Assembly: GCA_004555245.1 (NCBI GenBank)
Contig: SFIS01000001.1
Location: 18,513-82,512, forward strand
DNA length: 64,000 nt
Direction: 5' to 3'
Source of the DNA: Bacteroidales bacterium
Lineage (GTDB): Bacteria > Bacteroidota > Bacteroidia > Bacteroidales > Bacteroidaceae
Positions 53,999 to 61,440 of this stretch are shown in pieces (position 1 is the stretch's first letter; the number at the start of each line of letters is the position of its first letter). The position numbers and the translations under genes are program-made. The notes beneath the pieces were generated by a model. The model was not told where the DNA came from, did no database searches, and was given only the letters and a program-made list of their open reading frames with translations.

Positions 53999-55354
53999 TC
54001 AGTCGTTCTCTGCGAGTTTGTTGAACTCTTCAACAGTGATGTCTTTCTTGTCGAGCTTCACTGCCGCTTTCACCGCAGCGACGAGTTTCACGTCGAGTGC
54101 GCGCTCTACGAGATGGTTGACACTGTCTTCTTTCTTCAACATGTCTTCGGCGTATTTCTCGAGATACTCTTCCGGCACATTAGGCATTCCGTACTGTGCG
54201 AACTGTATTCTCGTCATCTCTTTTGCAGCCTCGCGGACGTCGTTCTCCTCCACTTTCACTTCAAACTGCTGTGCGAGTTTGTTTCTGAGGAGTGTCCATG
54301 TCAGTTCCTTGATGCTCGGGGCATAGTTCTTCTCGACATAGTCGTTGTCCTTGTCCTTGTTGTTTGCGAGCATGATGCGCTTCATGAGTTCGTCGTCGTA
54401 AGCCACTTCGCCTGCCTTCTTCTCTGCCGCCTTGCGCATATCTGCGATGAAGCGGAAGTCGGCGTTCTCTTTCAGCTGCTTCTCGATGTCTGCTGCGATG
54501 CGTGTGCGGAACTCCGCCTCGTCCTTGATTTCCGCGTCAGGATAAGCGAGCGAGAAGAGTTCGGCGTCGATGGCGTGCGGCTCGTAGTGCGACACTTCTG
54601 TCACCTGATAGCTGAAATCGCCTGTGTAGATGAAGACCTGCTCTTTCTCAACCTTGAGGAAAGCGGCGAGTTCGGTGTCGTTCTCGTATGCCTTGCGCGG
54701 GTTGAACGTGATGATGTCGCCCAACTTTGCGTCGGCAAAGAGTTTCTGCTGTTCTTCGTTCTTGATGTATTTCGGCGAGATGATAGCCTCAGACAGCGTT
54801 ATGCCGCCCTCGAGGGTATTGCCCTCTGCATCGAGCTGGCGCAGGTCGCCCTTGAGCATGTCTCCGTCGGTGTATGTCTCTGCCTTGACGTACGAGCCGT
54901 TGCGGCCTGCGTACATCTCCACCTGGCTGTCAACGAGTTTCTCGTCAACGGCGATGTTGTAGTAAGGAATGGTGTCGTCGGCGCCGAGGGTGACATTCAG
55001 TTCGGGCGCGATGGCGATGTCGAACATGAAGGTGTAGGGAGCCGGCTTCTCGATGTCGATAGGTGTCTGCTCTGCCGAAGGCATCGGCTCGCCGAGCATA
55101 TCGATTTTCTGTTCGCCGACATAGTCGTATATTGTCTTGCCGACGAGTTTGTTGAGCACGTCAATGAGGAGCGACGGACCTATCTGGCGCTTTACCATCG
55201 CCATCGGGGCATTGCCGGGACGGAAGCCGGGCACATTGGCGCGCTTGCGGTAGGATTTCAGCTCTTTCTCGAAATCTTTCTGATAGTCGGCCTCTTCGAT
55301 AGTGATAGTGAGTTTGCCGCTTGTCTTTGCAGAATTGTCGAATGAGATATTCAT
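53999..55354 (-). CDS. tig: Trigger factor (ribosome-bound chaperone)
   Basis: Co-translational folding chaperone, 451 aa. The N-terminal ribosome-binding domain has the signature GFRPGNAP at residues 43-50 (VPGFRPGNAP), preceded by the MNISFDNSAKTSGKLTITI strand. The central PPIase-like domain is divergent (GDMLKGDLRQLDAEGNTLEGG), as is usual in Bacteroidota, so prolyl isomerase activity is doubtful. The helical C-terminal chaperone domain (DIEKQLKENADFRF... to EEYLEKYAEDMLKKEDSV) is complete. A 513-codon antisense frame on the + strand is a shadow. It has its own promoter and terminator; clpP and clpX, its frequent neighbours, are not next to it here. Confidence 0.93.
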   Translation of the reverse strand: MNISFDNSAKTSGKLTITIEEADYQKDFEKELKSYRKRANVPGFRPGNAPMAMVKRQIGPSLLIDVLNKLVGKTIYDYVGEQKIDMLGEPMPSAEQTPIDIEKPAPYTFMFDIAIAPELNVTLGADDTIPYYNIAVDEKLVDSQVEMYAGRNGSYVKAETYTDGDMLKGDLRQLDAEGNTLEGGITLSEAIISPKYIKNEEQQKLFADAKLGDIITFNPRKAYENDTELAAFLKVEKEQVFIYTGDFSYQVTEVSHYEPHAIDAELFSLAYPDAEIKDEAEFRTRIAADIEKQLKENADFRFIADMRKAAEKKAGEVAYDDELMKRIMLANNKDKDNDYVEKNYAPSIKELTWTLLRNKLAQQFEVKVEENDVREAAKEMTRIQFAQYGMPNVPEEYLEKYAEDMLKKEDSVNHLVERALDVKLVAAVKAAVKLDKKDITVEEFNKLAEND

Positions 55355-55414
55355 TTGTCTGTTTTCTTATTATATTATGTATATACTTTATTGATGTCAA
55401 TCGCAATCAGAGCG

Positions 55415-55422
55415 CAAAGTTA
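55415..55422 (-). promoter_or_regulatory. -7 element of the tig promoter
   Basis: The - strand reads TAACTTTG (exact TAnnTTTG), 61 bases upstream of the tig ATG. The -33 element is not clear. Confidence 0.45.
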
Positions 55423-55519
55423 CTAAAAATCACGCGAATAATTGTTGTGTCAGCATTTTCTTAAACCTTATTTAACTATTTAAATGACAAAAGGGTGTGC
55501 GAAAGTCAAGAATAATTTG

Positions 55520-55527
55520 TAATTTTG
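55520..55527 (+). promoter_or_regulatory. -7 element of the mlaEF promoter
   Basis: TAATTTTG, an exact TAnnTTTG, 72 bases upstream of the chosen ATG of the permease. It overlaps the longer open frame starting at 55497, which argues against that earlier start. Confidence 0.5.
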
Positions 55528-55598
55528 CAGGCAAAAGAACGCACCGCACGGTGCGGCAGCCTGCGTGCTGCCAAATCATCCAAGCCAACCACTGTTAT

Positions 55599-56345
55599 AT
55601 GCTGATACATAGACTGCTGACAAAATTCGGCCGATACTGCATCCTGATGGGCAGGGTGTTTGCGCGCCCCGAGCGCCTGCGCGTTTATGCGCGGCAGTAT
55701 GTGAAAGAGATGTCCGCCCTCGGCGTCGATTCCATCGGCATCGTGCTGCTCATCTCCTTCTTCATCGGGGCGGTGATATGCATACAGATGAAGCTGAACA
55801 TACAGTCGCCCTGGATGCCGCGATGGGTGTCGGGCTACACGACACGCGAGATTATGCTGCTCGAGTTCTCCAGTTCGATCATGTGTCTCATCCTCGCCGG
55901 CAAGGTGGGTTCGAACATCGCGTCGGAGATAGGCACGATGCGCGTGACGCAACAGATTGACGCCCTCGACATCATGGGCATCAACTCGGCGGCCTATCTC
56001 ATACTGCCCAAGATTCTGGGTATGCTGACGCTGATGCCCTTCCTCGTCATCTTCGCCAACGGGATGGGATTCGTAGGGGCTTACGCCACGGCATACATAG
56101 GACACATCCTGCCGCCCGACGACCTGACGCTGGGGCTGCAGCACTCGTTCAACTCATGGTTCGTGTGGATGTCGATCATCAAGAGCGAGGTCTTTGCCTT
56201 CATCATCACAAGCGTAGCATCATACTACGGATACACCGTAGGAGGAGGTTCGGTGGAGGTGGGCAAGGCATCGACATCGGCGGTTGTCACATCGTCGGTC
56301 GTCATACTCTTCTCTGACGTCTTCCTGACAAAACTGCTGAGCTGA
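55599..56345 (+). CDS. mlaE: MlaE-family ABC transporter permease
   Basis: Inner-membrane permease of a phospholipid/lipid transport (Mla-type) ABC system, 248 aa from ATG 55599. Longer starts would overlap the promoter. Membrane segments are visible at about 50-70 (IGIVLLISFFIGAVICIQM), 135-165 (the ILPKILGMLTLMPFLVIFANGMGF region) and near the C-terminus (TSAVVTSSVVILFSDVFLTKLL). The family motif EIGTMRVTQQIDALDIMGIN is intact. It is followed after 32 bases by the cognate ATPase. The MCE-domain partner (MlaD), usually next in line, is not found downstream in this window. Confidence 0.9.
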   Translation: MLIHRLLTKFGRYCILMGRVFARPERLRVYARQYVKEMSALGVDSIGIVLLISFFIGAVICIQMKLNIQSPWMPRWVSGYTTREIMLLEFSSSIMCLILAGKVGSNIASEIGTMRVTQQIDALDIMGINSAAYLILPKILGMLTLMPFLVIFANGMGFVGAYATAYIGHILPPDDLTLGLQHSFNSWFVWMSIIKSEVFAFIITSVASYYGYTVGGGSVEVGKASTSAVVTSSVVILFSDVFLTKLLS

Positions 56346-56377
56346 AGGAAACGCCTATCTAACACCGGAAAGAAGAA

Positions 56378-57133
56378 ATGATACAGGTAAGGAATCTATA
56401 CAAATCGTTCGACGGACGGGCGGTGCTGAAAGGCATCAACGCCACATTCCACGACGGCAAGACAAACCTCATCATCGGACAGTCGGGCTCCGGCAAGACG
56501 GTGCTGATGAAAAACCTCGTGGGGCTGCTCGAGCCTACAAGCGGCGAGGTGCTCTACGACAACCGCGACTTCGTGACGATGGGCAAGGAAGAGAAAATCC
56601 GGATGCGCCGCGAGATGGGCATGATATTCCAGTCGGCGGCGCTCTTCGATTCGCAGACCGTGCTCGAGAACGTCATGTTCCCGCTCGACATGTTCTCGAC
56701 GATGAACCGCCGCGACCGTGTGAGAAGGGCACAGGCTTGTCTCGACCGTGTCAACCTGCTCGAGGCGCAGGACAAGTTCCCGGGTGAAATATCCGGCGGT
56801 ATGCAGAAGCGCGTGGCCATTGCACGAGCCATCGTGATGAACCCGAAATACCTATTCTGCGACGAACCGAACTCCGGCCTCGACCCCAAGACATCCCTCG
56901 TCATCGACGAGCTGCTGCACGGCATCACAGAAGAGTTCAACATGACGACAATCATCAACACCCACGACATGAACTCCGTCATGGGCATCGGCGACAACAT
57001 CATCTTCATCTATCAGGGCGAGAAAGAATGGGAGGGCGACAAGACGCTCGTCATGAACTCTGACAACGAGAAGCTAAACGACCTCGTATTCGCATCAGAC
57101 CTCTTCAAGAAGGTGAAGAAAGCCAACGCATGA
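56378..57133 (+). CDS. mlaF: MlaF-like ABC transporter ATP-binding protein
   Basis: ATPase partner of the preceding permease, 251 aa. Walker A GQSGSGKT (34-41), Q-loop MIFQSAALFDS, signature ISGGMQKRVAIARA, Walker B YLFCDEPNSGLDPKT and switch His in IINTHDMNSVMGIGD are complete. The FQSAALFDSQTVLENV and DEPNSGLDP wording is typical of the Mla/lipid-transport branch of ABC ATPases. Likely role: driving lipid movement that keeps outer-membrane asymmetry. Downstream, after about 200 bases of repeat-like sequence, lies an unrelated dehydrogenase. Confidence 0.9.
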   Translation: MIQVRNLYKSFDGRAVLKGINATFHDGKTNLIIGQSGSGKTVLMKNLVGLLEPTSGEVLYDNRDFVTMGKEEKIRMRREMGMIFQSAALFDSQTVLENVMFPLDMFSTMNRRDRVRRAQACLDRVNLLEAQDKFPGEISGGMQKRVAIARAIVMNPKYLFCDEPNSGLDPKTSLVIDELLHGITEEFNMTTIINTHDMNSVMGIGDNIIFIYQGEKEWEGDKTLVMNSDNEKLNDLVFASDLFKKVKKANA

Positions 57134-57149
57134 AGACAATTCCCTGTTG

Positions 57150-57310
57150 GTTTCCTGACGGCAACAACAGCTGACAGCCTTGTTTTTTTGAGGGACGACA
57201 ACCACGGCTGAATGGTGAATATTGTTGTCCCCGTTGTATGCCAGCCCGTGACAGCCCACCCGTTGCGCCCGTTCCAACTGTTGTTTCCGGTATCTCTATT
57301 GTCTTCTGAA
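57150..57310 (-). repeat. Diverged copy of the GACAACAGAGACAAC-type island
   Basis: Read on the - strand: GACAATAGAGATACCGGAAA, then AACAGTTGGAACGGGCGCAA, a TGTCACGGGCTGGCATACAA segment and GGGGACAACAA. These match the order of segments in 47971-48050 and 53151-53230, with many substitutions. It fills most of the 210-base gap between mlaF and the dehydrogenase gene. Confidence 0.55.
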
Positions 57311-57343
57311 AACAATCAACCCGTCATCTTAAATTAAAATACA

Positions 57344-58549
57344 ATGAACAACTTTACATTCTACAGCCCCACACAATTCGTGTTCGGCAAAGACACGGAA
57401 AAGGAAGTAGGCTCTCTCGCACGGCAATACGGCGCGAAGAAAGTGATGGTGGTCTATGGCGGACAGTCGGCAAAGAAGAGCGGACTGCTCGACCGCGTCA
57501 CTGACAACCTCCATGCCGCCGGCATCGACCTCGTGCTGCTCGGCGGAGTGAGGCCCAACCCCACAGACAAGAAAGTGTATGAAGGCATCGACCTCGCACG
57601 CAAAGAGAACGTCGATTTCCTCCTCGCCGTAGGCGGAGGCTCGGTAATAGACACCGCAAAGGCGATATGTGTCGGAGTGCCGTACGACGGCGACTTCTGG
57701 GACTTCTTCATCCAGAAAGCGAAGATAACATCAGCACTGCCGCTCGCCACTGTCCTCACCATACCCGCCGCCGGATCTGAAGGCTCGGGCAACGCCGTCA
57801 TCACACGAGAGGAGACACTGCAGAAACTCGGAATAAAACAGCCGATGATGCTGCGCCCGAAATTCTCTATCATGAACCCAGAGCTGACCTTCACACTACC
57901 CGCATGGCAGACGGCATCGGGCATCGCGGACATGATAGCGCACATACTCGAACGCTATCTCTCAAACACAGAAGACGTGATGATTGGCGACCGCCTCGCT
58001 GAAGGAACAATCCTCGCCATACTCGACGCGGCAGAACGTGTCATGCGAAACCCCGAAGACTACGGCGCACGCGCCAACATCATGTGGAGCGGAATGGTGG
58101 CTCACAACGACACCTGCTCGGCCGGAAGAGACGAAGACTGGTCAACACACGCCATAGAGCATGAGCTGTCGGCACTGTACGACGTGACACACGGTGCTGG
58201 ACTGGCGGTGATGTTCCCCGCATACCTCACATACATGGCGCAGCACCATCCTGACAAGGTGGCGCAGATGGCGGTGAGAGTGATGGGAGTGAAGGCATCG
58301 ACACCGGAAGTGAGATTCATGGACGAGAAAGAGAAGAAAGACGTGGCGATGCAGGGCGTGGAACGCCTGCGCAGCTTCTTCAAATACACGCTCAGGCTGC
58401 CGGTCACACTGCCTGAACTCGGCATACCGGAGCCGGACATAGACACGCTCGTCAGAAAACTGCACGAGAACAAAGGACAAGCATTCGGAAACTACTACAC
58501 CATCACGCCCGAGGTTTCGAGAGAAATATATCGCATGGCGATGAAATGA
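57344..58549 (+). CDS. Iron-containing alcohol dehydrogenase (butanol dehydrogenase/YqhD type)
   Basis: NAD(P)H-dependent alcohol/aldehyde oxidoreductase, 401 aa. Family motifs: FVFGKDTEKEVG, the nucleotide-binding GGGSVIDTAKAI (about 97-108), and IPAAGSEGSGNAVI. The metal ligands are visible as the Asp and His of GIADMIAHILERY, the His residues of STHAIEHELSALY and that of DVTHGAGLAVMFP. The pattern is closest to the BdhA/YqhD group, which reduces a range of aldehydes. Physiological substrate unknown; lactaldehyde reduction during rhamnose or fucose use would fit the surrounding pectin genes but is inference only. It lies between mlaF and the PL11 gene and is followed by a GTTGACRAG repeat. 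Confidence 0.88.
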   Translation: MNNFTFYSPTQFVFGKDTEKEVGSLARQYGAKKVMVVYGGQSAKKSGLLDRVTDNLHAAGIDLVLLGGVRPNPTDKKVYEGIDLARKENVDFLLAVGGGSVIDTAKAICVGVPYDGDFWDFFIQKAKITSALPLATVLTIPAAGSEGSGNAVITREETLQKLGIKQPMMLRPKFSIMNPELTFTLPAWQTASGIADMIAHILERYLSNTEDVMIGDRLAEGTILAILDAAERVMRNPEDYGARANIMWSGMVAHNDTCSAGRDEDWSTHAIEHELSALYDVTHGAGLAVMFPAYLTYMAQHHPDKVAQMAVRVMGVKASTPEVRFMDEKEKKDVAMQGVERLRSFFKYTLRLPVTLPELGIPEPDIDTLVRKLHENKGQAFGNYYTITPEVSREIYRMAMK

Positions 58550-58560
58550 TTATATACAGT

Positions 58561-58607
58561 GACGAGTTGACAAGTAAACAAGTTGAATGTACTGTCAACT
58601 CGTCAAA
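58561..58607 (+). repeat. GTTGACRAG-family inverted repeat before the PL11 gene
   Basis: TGACGAGTTGACAAGT on the left and CTGTCAACTCGTCAA on the right form an inverted repeat around a short centre; family as at 11546. Confidence 0.65.
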
Positions 58608-58653
58608 TAAAAAGAAACAACCCAGATCTAACTAACCTAATCTTTATTTCAAA

Positions 58654-61257
58654 ATGAGAACATTTACCTTATGCTCTCTCTTGCTTGCGTGCTCACTGAC
58701 GACATCAGCACAGCAGACAGAAGAGAGAATCGGACGGGCATCCGTGGCGGTCACGACATCGCAGGGCATACTCGTCTCGTGGCGGTCGCTGAAAAGCGAC
58801 GCACCAACCCAGGCGTTCAACGTCTATCGCAACGGCACGCTGATAGCAAGCGACATCACGACAAAGACAAACTTCGTCGATAAAGACGGAAAAGCCGGAG
58901 ACACATACCGCATCGAGACATCCGGCTCGGCAAGCGAGACAAAGGCATGGGACAACATCTACACATCCATCGAACTCGCACGCCCGAAAAGCAGGAAAGA
59001 CGCGGCAGGCAAGACGACAGGACGCTACCGCCCTGACGACATCTCAGTGGGAGACGTCGATGGCGACGGAGAATACGAACTCGTGCTGAAATGGATGCCG
59101 GACAACGCACGCGACAGCGGAAAGGAAGGACACTCCTCGCCCGCATACATCTCATGCTACGAGATGGACGGCACACCGCTCTGGACGATAGACACCGGCT
59201 ACGGCATACGCTCAGGCAACCACTACACGCAGTTCCTCGTATATGACTTCGACGGTGACGGGAAAGCGGAAGTAATTTTCAAGACTGCGGCAGGAACAAA
59301 AGACGGCAAGGGACATTATGTCAGCGAGGCAGCGACAGACCCCGCCATCAAAGGCATTGACAACACCGCGACACACGTCAACTCAAATGGACGTGTCACG
59401 GCAGGCGAAGAACTGCTCACCGTCTTCAACGGCATGACGGGAGAAGCGATGCACACCATCTGGTACTCGCCAAACAGAGCCCTGGTGAACTTCCCGACAG
59501 CCGACGGCGAATACAGCTCGTCGTGGGGCGATACGTCGTACAACAGAGGCGAGCGATACAACGCCGCCGTAGCATATCTCGACGGAGAAGGACACCTGCC
59601 ATCTGCTATAATGCAGCGAGGATACTACACCTACTGCTTCCTGTGGGCTGTAGATTGGAACGGCAAACAGCTCTCCACACGATGGCTGCACAAAGGCTCC
59701 AAAGGGAAATGGGAAGTCTTCGACGCAAACGGAACAGTGACGAAAAGCGGAACAGAGGCATCGAGCTACGGACAGGGTGTACACGGCATATCAATCGGTG
59801 ATGTCAACGGCGACGGACACGATGACATTGTGACCGGAGGAGCCACGGTATCATACGACGGCAGCCTGCTCTGCTCGACCGGGAAAGGACACGGCGACGC
59901 CATACATCTCGCTGACCTCTGCCCCGACCGCCCGGGGCTTGAAGTGATGATGCCGCACGAGGATAGCCCTTACGGATATGACGTACACGACGCCACGACG
60001 GGCACACTGCTCGTCAGCGCGACAAGCTCAGGAGACAACGGAAGAGGACTGGCGTGCGACTTCATTCCCGCAAACCGGGGCTCGGAATTCTGGTCGTCGG
60101 CAGACGGCAACACATACTCGTGTACAGACGGCAGCGTCGTGCTGGCAAAGAAAGCCGACACGAACTTCAGAATATACTGGACCGCCGACCCGTACGACCA
60201 GACCTTCGACGGACGCTACGATTCTGAGACCGGGAAATGCGCTCCGCGCATACGATGCTTCAACACTGCCACAAACAGCATCGCGACATTCATGGAGTTT
60301 GCACAATACGGCAACCCGTCGGCGTGCAACACGACAAAGGCAACGCCATGTCTGCAGGCGGACATACTCGGCGACTGGCGGGAAGAGCTGATAATGTACG
60401 AATACGAGCCCGACTGGAGCGCATCGACATGCAAACTGCTGATCTACTCCACGCCGGAACCTACGGAACATAAAGTGACGTGCCTCATGCAGGACCATAT
60501 CTACCGCATGGGAATAGCATGGCAGAACTCGTCATACAACCAGCCGCCGCACCTCGGATACAGCCTGCCCGACCGCCTCGGCATCGACGGCGCCACATAC
60601 CAGACAAACGTAAAAAGCCACGCACCGGTCCAGGCAGCGGAGACACAGGACGATACTGAGGCTCTCGTCACCCCCTCTGAAGACAAAGCCGTAGTAAAGG
60701 GCATATGCTACACGGCAGGAGAGAACGGAGAGATGACGGCAAGCACATCCAACGGATACATAAAGATACGCACGGGCAACAACGGCAACACACTAACCTT
60801 CAAAGTGAACGAGGGATATGTCATCACCGGGATGCGCATAGAGGCGTACAGCAACAACACATCGAAAACGGCTGACCGCTCAATCTTCCTCACGGCGGTG
60901 AACATCGACGGCAGCGAGTCGTCTGTACTCAAAAGCACCGTCACCCTGCCGGGCGGCACAGCAGGGCAGGAACCGGCCATCACAAATCTGTCGGGCTTCG
61001 AGGCGAAAACGAATATTGTGCTCACCTTCGACAACAGCCTCATCACGACAAGCGACGTCGATCCAGCGGGAAAGAACAAGCAGATGTTCGCGAAAATAAC
61101 ATTCACCTACGCCATCGACACCGCCATCGGACAGACGGAGACAGAGACTCCGGCAGCCCTCTCCTCCCCTGCCTTATACAACATACAGGGACAGCGCATC
61201 GCATCGCCGCTGCGCCGCGGAGTGTATATCATGAACGGAAAGAAATATGTGAGATAG
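58654..61257 (+). CDS. Rhamnogalacturonan lyase, PL11
   Basis: Cleaves the Rha-GalA backbone of rhamnogalacturonan I by beta-elimination. 867 aa with signal peptide MRTFTLCSLLLACSLTTSAQ. The eight-bladed propeller of PL11 is recognisable from EERIGRASVAVTTSQGILVSW, GRYRPDDISVGDVDGDGEYE, YDFDGDGKAEVIFKTAAGTKDG, the HGISIGDVNGDGHDDIVTGG calcium loops and LGDWREELIMYE. After about residue 640 there is an additional beta-sandwich domain (YIKIRTGNNGNTLTFKVNEGY), then the tail LYNIQGQRI...GVYIMNGKKYVR, which is common on secreted proteins of this group and may be a sorting signal. It complements the operon at 27598-46201 in pectin breakdown. Confidence 0.92.
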   Translation: MRTFTLCSLLLACSLTTSAQQTEERIGRASVAVTTSQGILVSWRSLKSDAPTQAFNVYRNGTLIASDITTKTNFVDKDGKAGDTYRIETSGSASETKAWDNIYTSIELARPKSRKDAAGKTTGRYRPDDISVGDVDGDGEYELVLKWMPDNARDSGKEGHSSPAYISCYEMDGTPLWTIDTGYGIRSGNHYTQFLVYDFDGDGKAEVIFKTAAGTKDGKGHYVSEAATDPAIKGIDNTATHVNSNGRVTAGEELLTVFNGMTGEAMHTIWYSPNRALVNFPTADGEYSSSWGDTSYNRGERYNAAVAYLDGEGHLPSAIMQRGYYTYCFLWAVDWNGKQLSTRWLHKGSKGKWEVFDANGTVTKSGTEASSYGQGVHGISIGDVNGDGHDDIVTGGATVSYDGSLLCSTGKGHGDAIHLADLCPDRPGLEVMMPHEDSPYGYDVHDATTGTLLVSATSSGDNGRGLACDFIPANRGSEFWSSADGNTYSCTDGSVVLAKKADTNFRIYWTADPYDQTFDGRYDSETGKCAPRIRCFNTATNSIATFMEFAQYGNPSACNTTKATPCLQADILGDWREELIMYEYEPDWSASTCKLLIYSTPEPTEHKVTCLMQDHIYRMGIAWQNSSYNQPPHLGYSLPDRLGIDGATYQTNVKSHAPVQAAETQDDTEALVTPSEDKAVVKGICYTAGENGEMTASTSNGYIKIRTGNNGNTLTFKVNEGYVITGMRIEAYSNNTSKTADRSIFLTAVNIDGSESSVLKSTVTLPGGTAGQEPAITNLSGFEAKTNIVLTFDNSLITTSDVDPAGKNKQMFAKITFTYAIDTAIGQTETETPAALSSPALYNIQGQRIASPLRRGVYIMNGKKYVR

Positions 61258-61290
61258 CCTGACGGCGCGTCTGCCATCAGCGGCATATAT

Positions 61291-61338
61291 AACAGAAAAA
61301 AGGCTTGACCGGAAATGCGGTCAAGCCTTTTTTCTGTT
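61291..61338. terminator. Bidirectional terminator between PL11 gene and the convergent gene
   Basis: AACAGAAAAAAGGCTTGACCG (61291-61311) is the exact inverse of 61318-61338, with a 6-nt loop and A/T tracts on both sides, so it can stop transcription from either direction. Confidence 0.93.
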
Positions 61339-61350
61339 CGCTTATGCACT

Positions 61351-61440
61351 ATGTGTGTTCTTAGACCTGGTCGAAGAATACGGGGAGGGGCGGTGTCTTG
61401 TCATGTGTTCTTCTGCCTGGGCTAAGAATACGGGGAGGTG
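61351..61440 (+). repeat. Two copies of a GTTCTT-n-CCTGG-n-AAGAATACGGGGAGG repeat
   Basis: Copies at 61351-61390 and 61402-61440, 51 bases apart, each with a weak palindrome centred on CCTGG followed by GAATACGGGGAGG. They relate to the perfect palindrome at 51729 and the hairpin at 49344. They lie in the gap between two convergent genes. Confidence 0.7.

Noticed and set aside
53804..55345. 513-codon open frame on the + strand
   Set aside because: Antisense shadow of trigger factor, whose GFRPGNAP motif and full domain set are clear; the start of the + frame lies in the terminator/repeat gap.
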